A DNA stretch of 64,000 bases from Brevinematales bacterium (GTDB lineage: Bacteria > Spirochaetota > Brevinematia > Brevinematales > Thermospiraceae): contig JABLXN010000016.1 of the NCBI GenBank assembly GCA_013177995.1, forward strand, positions 1 through 64,000, in the 5' to 3' direction. This document shows positions 8,971-17,828 of the stretch, in pieces; within the stretch, counting starts at the first letter, position 1; each line of letters begins with the position of its first letter. Under the pieces are notes generated by a model. That model was not told the DNA's origin. It worked only from the letters and a program-made list of their open reading frames with translations, and did no database searches. Both the position numbers and the translations under genes were made by a program.

Positions 8971-10596
8971 CTAAAACTCAATCAGAGAAGGATCATACTC
9001 TTCAGGCTTTTCATAGCCAAGCAGATTCAAAAGAGTAGCCGCCACGTTAGAGAGCCCTGCTTTGGGAAGCTGTCGCATATGGTATTCGTTTTGATAGCCA
9101 TAATCCACAATAATAAAAGGAACTTTGTTCAGGGTATGAGCCGTCTTCACCTCTCGTTTGCCATTTTTCTCGGTAAACATTTCGTCCGCATTCCCGTGAT
9201 CCGCTGTCACGACCACAATACCACCTAACTTTTCCACCTCTTCAAGAAGTCTGCCCACACACCTGTCCACCGTTTCCACGGCCTCAATGGCTGCCTCCAT
9301 AACACCGGTATGTCCGACCATGTCTCCATTGGCAAAATTAAGACGGCCAAACTTGTACTGCCCGCTTCTGAGAAGTTCAATCGTTTTTTCTGTGATTTCG
9401 TTCGCCTTCATAGCGGGGGCTTTGTCAAACTGGATCTTATCCGAAGGAATTTCAATATAGGTTTCCAGTTTCTCATCAATGTATCCTGAGCGGTTTCCAT
9501 TCCAGAAATAGGTCACATGCCCGAACTTCTGGGTCTCGGAAATAGCAAAGCTTCGAATACCTGCGGCACACATGTACTCACTCACCGTTTTCGTAATCAC
9601 AGGGGGCTGAACAAGAAATCTCGAAGGAAGCTTGAGATCCCCATCATACTGCATCATTCCGGCGAAGACCACCTTGGGATAGCGTTCCCGATCAAATTTG
9701 TCAAAATCAGGATATTCAAAAGCCATGGAAATCTCAATGGCCCTATCTCCACGGAAGTTAAAGAGCACCACACTATCTCCATCTTCGATGGTTCCTACAG
9801 GCTTGCCGTTTTCTCCAATCACAAAAGCAGGAAGATACTGATCGGTAATCTTGGGATCCTCAGCGTACATCGTTTCTACAGCCTCACGGGCAGAAGAAAA
9901 CATCCTGCCCTTTCCAAGCACATGGGCATCCCATCCCCGCTTCACAATATTCCAATCAGCAAAGTAACGATCCATGGTGGTCACCATTCTCCCACCACCT
10001 GAAGCAATTCGATAATCCACACCATACTTGGTGGAAATCTCTTTCAGCACGGCTTCTATTTTGTCAATATATATCAGGGCTGACTTTTCTGGCACATCCC
10101 GACCATCCAGAAGGGCATGCACACGGGCTTTTTTTATTCCTTCTTTTGCCGTTTGCCAGAGAAGGGCAATGAGATGATCGATGTGGGAATGCACATTCCC
10201 ATCGGAGAGAAGACCGATAAAATGAAAGGTACCACCAGAAGACTTCACCTGCCCCACCAGTTCTCTCCAAACCTCTGTCTGGAAGATACTTCCATCCCCG
10301 ATAGCTTCATTCACTCGTTTAGCCCCCTGAGAAAACACACGTCCAGCTCCAAGGGCATTGTGCCCTACCTCGCTATTGCCCATATCCTCATCACTCGGAA
10401 GACCAACCGCCGTCCCATGAGCCTGCAATTCCGTATAAAGGGGCATCTTGAAGAGCCTGTCCAAGGTTGGGGTATGGGCTTTGTACACCGCATTGCCCTC
10501 GGTTGGCTTGCCAAGGCCTATCCCATCCATGATAATAAGAAGAAGTGGTCCCGGACGACCACGAAAATTCTGAAGTGGTTTAAGTGACAGTGACAT
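8971..10596 (-). CDS. gpmI: 2,3-bisphosphoglycerate-independent phosphoglycerate mutase
   Basis: 541 residues, alkaline-phosphatase superfamily. LLIIMDGIGLG carries the first metal-binding Asp. EDMGNSEVGHNALGAG contains the catalytic serine. LLDGRDVPEKSAL and VVTADHGNADEM supply substrate and Mn ligands. It is slightly longer than the typical ~510 residues. First gene of the gpmI-gpmA-gltD-like operon. ATG 10596 is preceded by AAGGAGG, and a promoter lies at 10623-10651. Confidence 0.95.
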   Translation of the reverse strand: MSLSLKPLQNFRGRPGPLLLIIMDGIGLGKPTEGNAVYKAHTPTLDRLFKMPLYTELQAHGTAVGLPSDEDMGNSEVGHNALGAGRVFSQGAKRVNEAIGDGSIFQTEVWRELVGQVKSSGGTFHFIGLLSDGNVHSHIDHLIALLWQTAKEGIKKARVHALLDGRDVPEKSALIYIDKIEAVLKEISTKYGVDYRIASGGGRMVTTMDRYFADWNIVKRGWDAHVLGKGRMFSSAREAVETMYAEDPKITDQYLPAFVIGENGKPVGTIEDGDSVVLFNFRGDRAIEISMAFEYPDFDKFDRERYPKVVFAGMMQYDGDLKLPSRFLVQPPVITKTVSEYMCAAGIRSFAISETQKFGHVTYFWNGNRSGYIDEKLETYIEIPSDKIQFDKAPAMKANEITEKTIELLRSGQYKFGRLNFANGDMVGHTGVMEAAIEAVETVDRCVGRLLEEVEKLGGIVVVTADHGNADEMFTEKNGKREVKTAHTLNKVPFIIVDYGYQNEYHMRQLPKAGLSNVAATLLNLLGYEKPEEYDPSLIEF

Positions 10597-10622
10597 AAAT
10601 CCTCCTTCTCAAAAAGCCCTAT

Positions 10623-10651
10623 ATTATGGAGAAAAGCGTGATTTTTTGCAA
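10623..10651 (-). promoter_or_regulatory. Promoter of gpmI operon
   Basis: On the minus strand, TTGCAA (10646-10651), a 17-bp spacer, then CATAAT (10623-10628). The IS1202-like element is inserted 22-23 bp upstream of the -35 and leaves the core promoter intact. Confidence 0.6.
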
Positions 10652-10691
10652 GTTTTCTAAAATTCTCCTCTGACATCTTTCTTTTCGTACC

Positions 10692-12058
10692 TGTCGTTCC
10701 ACATAGGAAACTGAATACCTATTTTCACATTTGACAAAGAAGGGGCAACGAAGGGATAATAAGGAGGAACTATGAAGAGGAGGAAGAAGTATATGGTTAA
10801 ATCGAAGGTAAAGAGATTACAAGGATTCTTTGTTCAAGTTCAGAAAAGGGAAATTTCTTTAGGTTGGGTGGCAAGAAAACTTGATATAAGCCGATCCTGG
10901 GTTACCGTTTTGTATCAAAGATTCTGTCGAGGAGAAAATCTTGTTCGGCAAAGAACATCCAGAAAGTCAAAGCTTGAGCAAAAGCATATAGCCCTTATTC
11001 TTGAAACATACGAAGAACTGGCCATTGAAAAAGAGAATAAACAGAAAGAGTACCCTTCGGTAAGGATTCTTTCCAGCACCTTATATGAGCTTTACAAGGA
11101 TTTTCCTAAGGTTTCAGATGAAACTATTCGGAGAGTGCTAAAAAAATTCTTTGTCCATTATCCTGAGCGAGCAAGGCATCACTACCGCAAAAGGTGGCAG
11201 GCAGAAGCCATAGGCGAGATTGTGCAGGCAGACGTTTCCATTCACCCATGGCTTGAAAAGAAACCCGCTTTTCCGCTCCTTTTGATTATGGACGACCATT
11301 CTCGTTATGTTCTTGCTGCTAAGTTTTTATCCCAGGACACAATAGAAAACCATATGCCAGTTTGGCAGGAGGTTTTCTCTGAGTATGGTTTACCCTACAA
11401 GGTGTACTATGACAATGACCCAAAGTACTCTAAAAAGAATAATGGCCTCATAGCCACTGCGTTTGAGGAACTGGATATTTGTGTCGTTAATTCCAGACCT
11501 TATCAACCCCAGGGCAAGGGGAAAATTGAGCGTAAAATCCAGACATTCCAGAAACAACTCACTTTTTACCTCAAGAAAACCTTGAAAAAGCAACGCATTG
11601 AAACCCTGGAACAACTGAACTGGATTTTGAGAGAATATGTCATAGAGCACAATAAGACGCCTTCTCGAGCCCTTGATGGACGAACTCCCGAAGAAGTATT
11701 CTCAGAGGCTCGTAGAAAGCCTCAGAAAGACCTTTTTAAGCCCTTTACAGCCACCCCTGAACAGTTTGAAAAGGCTTTTGCGTTTCGAGCTTTTCGCAGG
11801 CTGGATAAAACTTATGAGGTTTCGTATAACGGCCATAAATATCGGGTTCCAAAAGAGAATGCTTTTCGGGTATTGCCTGGCGTCAACATCGAAGTAAGAG
11901 AATTCCCAGGGAAATGGGTGAAACTGTTTTACAAAGGTGAGGAGATAGCCCGTTATCCATGGAAAGAAAAAGTTGAAAATTCCACCAGGTAGAGGTACAC
12001 TTATGAGGTATTCAGTTTCTATGTGGAAATACCCCTTCTGTTAATGTGTGGAACGACA
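10692..12058 (+). mobile_element. Complete IS1202-like (ISTde1-type) insertion sequence
   Basis: 1367 bp. The termini are TGTCGTTCCACA at the left and TGTGGAACGACA at the right (perfect 12-bp inverted repeats). A second subterminal inverted match follows (AAACTGAATACCT inside each end). The flanks are an exact 18-bp direct repeat, CATCTTTCTTTTCGTACC, at 10674-10691 and 12059-12076, the target duplication. Long duplications of this size are, to my knowledge, typical of the IS1202/ISTde1 group and not of IS481. It contains a single intact transposase. The perfect duplication implies a recent insertion. Confidence 0.9.
10772..11992 (+). CDS. DDE transposase of the IS1202-like element
   Basis: 406 residues. 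An N-terminal helix-turn-helix (~25-55, SLGWVARKLDISRSWVTVLY) is followed by an rve-type catalytic core. Acidic residues are visible as VQADVSIHPW (Asp154), YYDNDPKYS (Asp214) and GKIERKIQTF (Glu253), with ILREYVIEHN-KTPSRALDGRTPEEVF after them as in IS481/IS1202-like enzymes. The C-terminal ~70 residues form a beta-rich tail. ATG 10772 follows AAGGAGG. The gene is complete and could mobilise the related non-autonomous elements in this window. Confidence 0.9.
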   Translation: MKRRKKYMVKSKVKRLQGFFVQVQKREISLGWVARKLDISRSWVTVLYQRFCRGENLVRQRTSRKSKLEQKHIALILETYEELAIEKENKQKEYPSVRILSSTLYELYKDFPKVSDETIRRVLKKFFVHYPERARHHYRKRWQAEAIGEIVQADVSIHPWLEKKPAFPLLLIMDDHSRYVLAAKFLSQDTIENHMPVWQEVFSEYGLPYKVYYDNDPKYSKKNNGLIATAFEELDICVVNSRPYQPQGKGKIERKIQTFQKQLTFYLKKTLKKQRIETLEQLNWILREYVIEHNKTPSRALDGRTPEEVFSEARRKPQKDLFKPFTATPEQFEKAFAFRAFRRLDKTYEVSYNGHKYRVPKENAFRVLPGVNIEVREFPGKWVKLFYKGEEIARYPWKEKVENSTR

Positions 12059-12161
12059 CATCTTTCTTTTCGTACCATGTGGGATTCCTTATGTGGCTTC
12101 CAGCGACTACACCATAGGAGAAAAAATCACCATGATATGGTATATGACAAACCGATAGTAG

Positions 12162-12203
12162 ACATACACCCACGCTAAACAGGCATGGGTGTATGTTTTA
12201 TTA
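12162..12203. terminator. Hairpin terminator between IS and M16 gene
   Basis: ACATACACCCA (12162-12172) pairs with TGGGTGTATGT (12186-12196) across a 13-nt loop, followed by TTTATTA on the plus strand. It can end plus-strand readthrough from the IS. On the minus strand it lies just downstream of the M16 stop, where the T-run is weak. Confidence 0.65.
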
Positions 12204-12240
12204 TTGAAATATATCACTTATAATATATTAGAATATTAAA

Positions 12241-14838
12241 CTATTTACCAATAACAATCGTTTCTTTCCCTATAGGAAAGGCTACAGGGACAAGTTTTCG
12301 CAACTCCTCTCTGTCTGTCTCATACACGTACTTCAAAAACACAAGGGTATAATCATAACGCCCACGACAGGCTTCGTTATAAGCCAACCGAGAAGCTATC
12401 GTTTCAAAAGAACGAAATCCAAAGACCTCTTCTGCATACGTCCTCATCTTGTGCTGAAGCAGTTCCTCTTCCCTGGGCCCAACCTGCTGAAAGGCTTTGA
12501 GTTTTCTCTGGTACATCGCCAGAATATCCTCTACTTTCTCCTTGAAGGTGGTAAACTCACAAACAAAAAGCGCTTCTCCCACGCGAAAAGAGGGAAGAGA
12601 GAGATCACTTTCAATATGGTAGGTGAGCCCCTGATTTTCCCGAATATCGTCCATAAGCCACGAAGAAAATCCAGCTCCTGCAAAAATAGTATTCAAAAGA
12701 AGCCCCTGAACCCATTGTCTCTCATTTGTATAACTAATTCCCCACTTTCCGGCAATAATACCTATTCCCTGTTCTCCAGGAACCGCAATCTCAAAAATTT
12801 TCTGTTTCTGCTCCTTTTTGAAAACAGTGGTTTGAGGTTTGAGAAAAGATGAGGGCGGATTCCATGAAGAAAAGGTTTTTTCCATGGTGGAGATGAGTTC
12901 CTTTTCATCAATATCTCCAACCACGGAGATCACCATGTTTTCTGGTCGAACAAGGGCATAATAGATTTCTTCAATATCCTTAATCTGCAGAGAAAGAATA
13001 TCAGCAGGGGTGGCCACCCTATCCTGATACACAAATTCCTGGAAAAGCTGTTTATTTACCAGATTCCCAACATGATACGAAGGACTGGGATTATTTTTCT
13101 CCTCTTTATATCGAAGAATATACTGCTCCTTCATCTCTTCCAGCACAAGAGGAGAAAATCTACGGTTGGTATACATCCGTGCGATATACTCTACCGCCTT
13201 TTTCCAGTCCTCGGCATACACATTCACACTGTATTCCGATCCCCATGCTCCCTTTGCTTCTAACTGTTTTCTGATAGTATATTGGGGACCACCTTCTCTC
13301 AGATACCACTGCATAAACGTAAGTTGATAGGTTTTTTTCTGCCGGGGGGCATCATCCCGAAACTCCCAGGCAAAAGAGACCATCCCCTGCCCAGGAACTG
13401 GTTTCACAAGAATCACCATCCCATTGGAAAGCTGATAACGCCTCACATCCCCAAAAAACTCCCGCTGGTAATGAAGAATATCCTTATAGAGTTCCTCGTG
13501 TCGCGCTTGTAATGTCTTTTGATCTATCTCAGAAAAACTTCCGCTTCTGCTCCCGGCTTCAAAATTCTCCACCGTCTGAAAACTTACGGACAACACTTTT
13601 TTCCTCTGGTCAAATTGTGTGGCGGTAAAATACCCCGAAAGGGCATTGGTGGAAACAAGAACCCTTCGCATGAAATCGTACACCTCATCCGCCGTCACGG
13701 TATCAAAAAGGCCCATCCAGCGTTTGATATCGGATACCTCTCCATACCGCAAGAACGAACTCAAGAGCATTCCCCTCTCTTCGATATCATTTTTTTGAAG
13801 CCTGTATCGATGATAGAGGGTCTCACGGGCTTTTTTGAGTTCACTCTCCACATACTTTTTGTCAATATCCCTGCCGGGGAAAAAAGGTGATCGCTCATAT
13901 GTGAGGGAAAGAAGGGTGGCATCAAGGCCAAAATCTGCCTTCATCCCTCGGACAAGACCCCCATCCACCACAAGATAGGCAAGAAGAATATCCCGATTGG
14001 TATAAGAAAACCCCGGTAACCCAAAGAAAAGCCTCCCAAAGCTATCCTCCGAAGGTCCACTCAGGGACACCACCTGTCCCGGTTGAAAAGAGACCGAAGC
14101 GACCATCTCTTTTGGAAGATGAGGATTTGCAGGAATAGAAGAAAAATACTTTTCCATCAAGCGTACAAGTCTTTCCTTTTCCACGTTTCCAATCACCACC
14201 ATAAAGGCATTGTTAGGCACATAGTATGTGCGGTAGAGTTTCACCACCTCATCATAGGAAGCATTCAAAATATCCTTCGCTCTCCCCGGTCCCCACCGAA
14301 AAGCATCCTGGGGAAGAAATTTCTCCATCATCGCCATCTCAAGTTGAAATGAGGGACTGGCCTCATACCCGCTCAGTTCATCGGCTACTACCTTTTTCTC
14401 TCGCTCAAACTCCTGTCTATCAAAGAGAAGATCTCTCATCCTATCCGCCTCTACCGCCAAAATAACCTCAAGGCTTGCTACCGAGCCAAAACCGTAGTAC
14501 AGGGTCATATCATGGCCCGTATAGGCATTGTACCGAATTCCCTCCTGGCCATAGATCTGATGAAGAAAACCCTTCGGATAACGAGGACTCCCCTTGAACA
14601 TCATATGTTCTAAAAGATGCGTATATCCTCGCTGATTGGTCATTTCATTATGAAAACCCACCTTGTATACCACAGAAACAAAAACAAGCGGGGTAGAAAC
14701 GTCCCTCTGAAAATACACTACAAGCCCATTGGAAAGACGAATGCTCTCAATATTCTGAAGAAAGGGAAGATTTTCCCATTCAAGGGCCCATAACCTGACA
14801 AAAACAAAAACGAAACAAACAAGAAGGTATTTACGCAT
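12241..14838 (-). CDS. M16 family zinc metallopeptidase (two-domain, exported)
   Basis: 865 residues with an N-terminal signal peptide (MRKYLLVCFVFVFVRLWA). The first M16 domain has the inverted zinc motif HLLEH followed by MMFKGSPRYPKG, with a downstream glutamate in AVEADRM. A second M16-like half starts near residue 460 (YQLSNGMVILVKPVPG). The length matches two-domain, pitrilysin/PqqL-like peptidases. It acts outside the cytoplasm, probably in the periplasm, on unknown peptides. It follows the CBM48 lipoprotein with 1 nt between stop and ATG and its own GGAG inside that gene, so the two are coupled. Confidence 0.9.
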   Translation of the reverse strand: MRKYLLVCFVFVFVRLWALEWENLPFLQNIESIRLSNGLVVYFQRDVSTPLVFVSVVYKVGFHNEMTNQRGYTHLLEHMMFKGSPRYPKGFLHQIYGQEGIRYNAYTGHDMTLYYGFGSVASLEVILAVEADRMRDLLFDRQEFEREKKVVADELSGYEASPSFQLEMAMMEKFLPQDAFRWGPGRAKDILNASYDEVVKLYRTYYVPNNAFMVVIGNVEKERLVRLMEKYFSSIPANPHLPKEMVASVSFQPGQVVSLSGPSEDSFGRLFFGLPGFSYTNRDILLAYLVVDGGLVRGMKADFGLDATLLSLTYERSPFFPGRDIDKKYVESELKKARETLYHRYRLQKNDIEERGMLLSSFLRYGEVSDIKRWMGLFDTVTADEVYDFMRRVLVSTNALSGYFTATQFDQRKKVLSVSFQTVENFEAGSRSGSFSEIDQKTLQARHEELYKDILHYQREFFGDVRRYQLSNGMVILVKPVPGQGMVSFAWEFRDDAPRQKKTYQLTFMQWYLREGGPQYTIRKQLEAKGAWGSEYSVNVYAEDWKKAVEYIARMYTNRRFSPLVLEEMKEQYILRYKEEKNNPSPSYHVGNLVNKQLFQEFVYQDRVATPADILSLQIKDIEEIYYALVRPENMVISVVGDIDEKELISTMEKTFSSWNPPSSFLKPQTTVFKKEQKQKIFEIAVPGEQGIGIIAGKWGISYTNERQWVQGLLLNTIFAGAGFSSWLMDDIRENQGLTYHIESDLSLPSFRVGEALFVCEFTTFKEKVEDILAMYQRKLKAFQQVGPREEELLQHKMRTYAEEVFGFRSFETIASRLAYNEACRGRYDYTLVFLKYVYETDREELRKLVPVAFPIGKETIVIGK

Positions 14839-14839
14839 A

Positions 14840-15223
14840 CTATTTCTCCTGACCTACTACGACAATAACAGAATTATACCCACCAAAACCATCTATCTCC
14901 ACATCCGGATTTTCTGGATCGGCAATCCAGAAACCATCCATGACAAATTTGTAGGCATACTTTCTTCCTCGAACCAGAGAAAGGCTCACCCTCCAGACTC
15001 CATCATCTCCTTTGACAAGAGGGGTACTCTCTGGATTCCAGCCATTAAAGGTACCGGCAATCGTCACCGATTCAGCTTCAGGAGCGTAGAGAGAAAAGAT
15101 GACCATATTCCCGCTGACCACAGGGGCATAAGGACCTCGAATCCCTTTTGCCCGGGGAAGATTCACCGTCTGATTTCCACACGCGAAAAACACAAGACAT
15201 ACACCAAGAAGCCACTTTTTCAT
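14840..15223 (-). CDS. Small lipoprotein with CBM48/AMPK-type glycan-binding domain
   Basis: 127 residues. The signal ends in VFFAC (Cys15). The rest is one E-set domain: VIFSLYAPEAESVTIAGTFN, GWNPESTPLVKGDDGVW and YAYKFVMDGFW-ADPENP are the classic isoamylase-N/CBM48 strands with the tryptophans used for alpha-glucan contact. It is likely tethered to a membrane and may bind carbohydrate or be structural. ATG 15223 follows AAGGAGG. The promoter is at 15255-15283. First gene of a two-gene unit with the M16 protease; the functional link is unknown. Confidence 0.85.
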   Translation of the reverse strand: MKKWLLGVCLVFFACGNQTVNLPRAKGIRGPYAPVVSGNMVIFSLYAPEAESVTIAGTFNGWNPESTPLVKGDDGVWRVSLSLVRGRKYAYKFVMDGFWIADPENPDVEIDGFGGYNSVIVVVGQEK

Positions 15224-15254
15224 TCTGTCCTCCTTGCAAATTCTTCATGACATC

Positions 15255-15283
15255 AGTATAGCCAAAACTCACATTTTTTTCAA
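15255..15283 (-). promoter_or_regulatory. Promoter of the CBM48-M16 unit
   Basis: On the minus strand, TTGAAA (15278-15283), 17-bp spacer, TATACT (15255-15260), about 30 bp upstream of the lipoprotein start. Confidence 0.65.
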
Positions 15284-15322
15284 AAATAAGAGTACTGTAC
15301 GAAGGGGAAAAAGTCTCAAAAC

Positions 15323-16198
15323 TGTCGTTCCACATATGAAACTGAATACCTATTTTCGCATTTCCTGTGAAGGGACATAACATAAAAGCTTTCTGTTCTG
15401 GTGCCTATTCAAAAAAGTTGCGCTTAAAAGCATTACGGCAAGATAGGGCTATTACCCTGTTTCAGCTAAACCATGGTTCTTTGCTGAAACAAGGTCATAG
15501 CCCCCGGGCCCTGGTGTCTTGGAAAGTCTCCTTCTTGCTGAAACATCGCCATAGCCCTCGCCCCTGCCGCGGTGCGCCCTCAGAGAAACCCCGTGGGAAC
15601 AGAAGCCCTGTGGGCTGGTGGGAGAGGGCCATGTTTTTTGCTCCCCTTTTTTTCTGTAACCCCACTTCGACTTCGCTCAGTATCCGCCTGGGCGCTTTTG
15701 CGGTTATGAAAAGGGCCCTTTGGTTTCCGACGGGAAAGTCCTTCCGACGGGAGGGCACAGGAGGTGCCCGGGGCGACCTCTTCTGTTGCTCTGCCCGAAA
15801 AGCCCACCGAAGCGTAGCCGCGGGGCCCCGCTTTGGCGGGGAATCGGCAGAGCGAGGTGGGCGCTATGCTTCCGAAGTCAGGAGGACAAGTTGAGGTCAC
15901 CCACGGAGGAAGGACTTGCCCTGGGGAGTGGGATTTCTCACTACCCCCAAAAGCGGCCCATGTTCCGTCCTCGTCGCATGCGTAGCATGCGACGAGGACA
16001 AAACCCTTCTGGAGCCGCTGCAGGGGCGGGGTGGGGCTTTCAAAAGGGACGAAGCCCCTTTTGCCCCGCGCGGGAGCGCTTCGTGAAAGTAAGGAAGATG
16101 AATAACAAAAAGAACCCAAAACTGAAAGAGAAAAGATGGTCGAACAAGTATTCAGTTTTTGTGTGAAGATAACCATTCTGTATGAATGTAGAACGAAA
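15323..16198. mobile_element. Non-autonomous IS1202-derived element, copy A
   Basis: 876 bp bounded by TGTCGTTCCACA and TGTAGAACGAAA, matching the ends of the intact IS at 10692-12058, including the subterminal AAACTGAATACCT / AAGTATTCAGTTT. A 15-bp direct repeat AAAAAGTCTCAAAAC flanks it (15308-15322 and 16198-16212), as expected for this IS group. It has no transposase. It contains a GTTTCAGC hairpin (15447-15502), a GC-rich foldback core (15690-15959) and a perfect 15-bp-arm hairpin around GCATGCGTAGCATGC (near 15975-16000). The large overlapping open frames are not conserved in frame between copies. Confidence 0.85.
15690..15959. repeat. Nested inverted-repeat core of copy A
   Basis: Left arms in order: GGCGCTTTTGCGG, AAGTCCTTCC, GGGCGACCTC (15771-15780), GCCCACC. 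Centre: CCCCGCTTTGGCGGGG. Right arms in mirrored order: GGTGGGC, GAGGTCACCC (15893-15902), GGAAGGACTT, AAAAGCGGCCC. All pairs are concentric. Copy A has a C-G pair where copies B and C have A-T in the third stem. Confidence 0.8.
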
Positions 16199-16218
16199 AA
16201 AAGTCTCAAAACCATTTT

Positions 16219-16420
16219 GAGACCTTTGCACATTCGTGCAAAGGTCTCAAAAAAGTAATAAAGAAACAAAAATTAGTATCAAAATGTCCCTTGCCGTAAT
16301 AAATAAACCGATTTTTTTGAATAAAAAAGACAAAGCAGCCCTTGTGAACAGAAAAATCGGGGTTTCAGGGGCGCAGCCCCTGACCCAAACAGGGGAAGAA
16401 AACACCCATGCAAGGGTCTC
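16219..16420 (+). repeat. MITE-like element, copy 2
   Basis: 202 bp. The left hairpin is GAGACCTTTGCAC / GTGCAAAGGTCTC and the right end is TGCAAGGGTCTC. ATTTT flanks it exactly (16214-16218 and 16421-16425), a 5-bp target duplication. The middle carries GGGGCGCAGCCCC. It lies 20 bp right of element A and 25 bp upstream of the ankyrin-gene promoter. Confidence 0.9.
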
Positions 16421-16444
16421 ATTTTCTAAAAAACATTTCAAATA

Positions 16445-16473
16445 TTGCAAAAAATTCTCATTCCCATTATCCT
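16445..16473 (+). promoter_or_regulatory. Promoter of the ankyrin lipoprotein gene
   Basis: TTGCAA (16445-16450), 17-bp spacer, TATCCT (16468-16473), 45 bp upstream of the ATG. Confidence 0.5.
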
Positions 16474-16517
16474 ACTGCTATACAAATCCTCCCTGAGGAA
16501 AAAAATGGAGGTGTTTT

Positions 16518-17666
16518 ATGAAACACACAGTAAAAATCTTTCTCGCCGTGCTGGTCGGAACCTTGGTTCTGGGGTGTAACTCGATGAGACCAGAAGAAAG
16601 ACAGGCTCTTCTTCTCAAGGCAAGCTATAATGGGGACCTCGCCACGGTAGAAAAACTCCTCACTGATGGGGTAGATGTCAATGCTCGTATGGGGGAAGAG
16701 GGATACTTTGCTCTCCAGGCAGCCGCCAACAACAACCAGCTCGCCGTGGTCAAAAAACTTCTTGCCGCCGGTGCTGATCCTCATCTTCTCTCCTATACCC
16801 TGTGGAGTGCGTTAGGCGAAGCCTGTTATGAAGGTCATATCAATATCGTGTATGCCTTGGTAGAACATGGGGTAAATATCGAACAAAAGATTACTTCCAA
16901 TCAAGCCACCGTTCTCTCCATTGCAGCCAGCCGGGGACATAGTGATATTGTGAGCTACCTTTTACAGAAAAAAGCCAACACTGAAGCCAGGGATAGTGAA
17001 GGTTGGACCGCTTTGTTTTTTGCCATCAGAAACAACCAGAAAGAAATCGTACAACTCCTTGTAGAAAACAAGGCCAATGTGAATGCCACAGCGGATGATG
17101 GTTATACCCCTCTCATGTGTGCCGCCCGCTGGTCAGATGTAGAAACCATCCAGTACCTCCAGTCCAAAAATGCTCAGGTGAAAGCCAAAGACAAAGATGG
17201 CTGGACAGCCCTTTTCTATGCAGCCATGGGTGGAAGTCTTGAAAATGTACAATATCTTGTCGAACAAGGTCTGAACATCAACGACAAAGAATCTGACCTC
17301 TGGACTCCTCTCTTTCTTGCCGCCAAACACGGTCATCTCTCCATCGTCAAATATCTCGTTGAAAAAGGGGCTGAAGTAGATGCCGTAAACAACAAAGGGT
17401 GGACTCCTTTCTTCCATGCCTGCAGGGAGGGTCACTATGAAATAGCCAAATACCTCCTTGAGAAAGGTGCCAGTATCAACAGAAGATCCAAAGAACAGGT
17501 GACTCCTCTGATGCTTGCCGCCTATGGGGGCAATCTCCAGATTGTCAAACTCCTTGTGGAAAATGGTGCCAATGTCCATGCCAAAGATGAAGACGGAGAA
17601 GAGGCTATTGACTGGGCAAGAGAAGCCAAAAACACCCAGATTGTGAATTATCTGAAGCAATTTTAG
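16518..17666 (+). CDS. Ankyrin-repeat lipoprotein
   Basis: 382 residues. The signal peptide ends in LVLGC (Cys20). About ten ankyrin repeats of 33 residues follow (for example DGYTPLMCAARWSDVETIQY, SDLWTPLFLAAKHGHLSIVK, VTPLMLAAYGGNLQIVKLLV). There is no other domain. It is likely a membrane-anchored protein-binding scaffold in the periplasm or at the surface; its partner is unknown. ATG 16518 has GGAGG upstream. Its own promoter (16445) and a strong terminator (17687) make it monocistronic. Confidence 0.9.
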   Translation: MKHTVKIFLAVLVGTLVLGCNSMRPEERQALLLKASYNGDLATVEKLLTDGVDVNARMGEEGYFALQAAANNNQLAVVKKLLAAGADPHLLSYTLWSALGEACYEGHINIVYALVEHGVNIEQKITSNQATVLSIAASRGHSDIVSYLLQKKANTEARDSEGWTALFFAIRNNQKEIVQLLVENKANVNATADDGYTPLMCAARWSDVETIQYLQSKNAQVKAKDKDGWTALFYAAMGGSLENVQYLVEQGLNINDKESDLWTPLFLAAKHGHLSIVKYLVEKGAEVDAVNNKGWTPFFHACREGHYEIAKYLLEKGASINRRSKEQVTPLMLAAYGGNLQIVKLLVENGANVHAKDEDGEEAIDWAREAKNTQIVNYLKQF

Positions 17667-17686
17667 ACATAACAAAAAAGCTATAT

Positions 17687-17724
17687 GGGGACTGTGGCAA
17701 AAAACACCACAGTCCCCTTTTTTT
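17687..17724 (+). terminator. Rho-independent terminator
   Basis: GGGGACTGTGG pairs with CCACAGTCCCC across a 9-nt A-rich loop, followed by seven T. It ends the ankyrin gene transcript. Confidence 0.95.
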
Positions 17725-17773
17725 GAGTATCCGCTCTCTGAACGCAAAAGCTCTTGCCATATTCTCTCAATTC

Positions 17774-17802
17774 TTGCCAAAAAAAGCTTTTTTGCCTACA
17801 AT
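17774..17802 (+). promoter_or_regulatory. Promoter of tmk
   Basis: TTGCCA (17774-17779), 17-bp spacer, TACAAT (17797-17802), 26 bp upstream of the tmk ATG. Confidence 0.6.
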
Positions 17803-17828
17803 AAGAAGAAAGAAAAAAGGAAAAAACC

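Noticed and set aside
12059-12110. dif/Xer-like site beside the IS1202-like insertion, since members of this group can target such sites
   Set aside because: TTTCGTACC and TTATGTGG flank too long a spacer, and elements A and B have no similar neighbour sequence.
15720-16166. Plus-strand open frames across the same cores (also 20455-21006 and 39795-40259)
   Set aside because: Same reason. They run through the foldback arms and element ends, and the starts are not conserved.
15580-16269. Long minus-strand open frame of 229 codons in element A, with partial counterparts at 20226-20864 and 39826-40362
   Set aside because: The shared peptide stretches (for example CRFPAKAG) continue in different frames in each copy, there is no ribosome site, and the frame is explained by GC-rich inverted repeats. 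Conservation follows base pairing, not protein.
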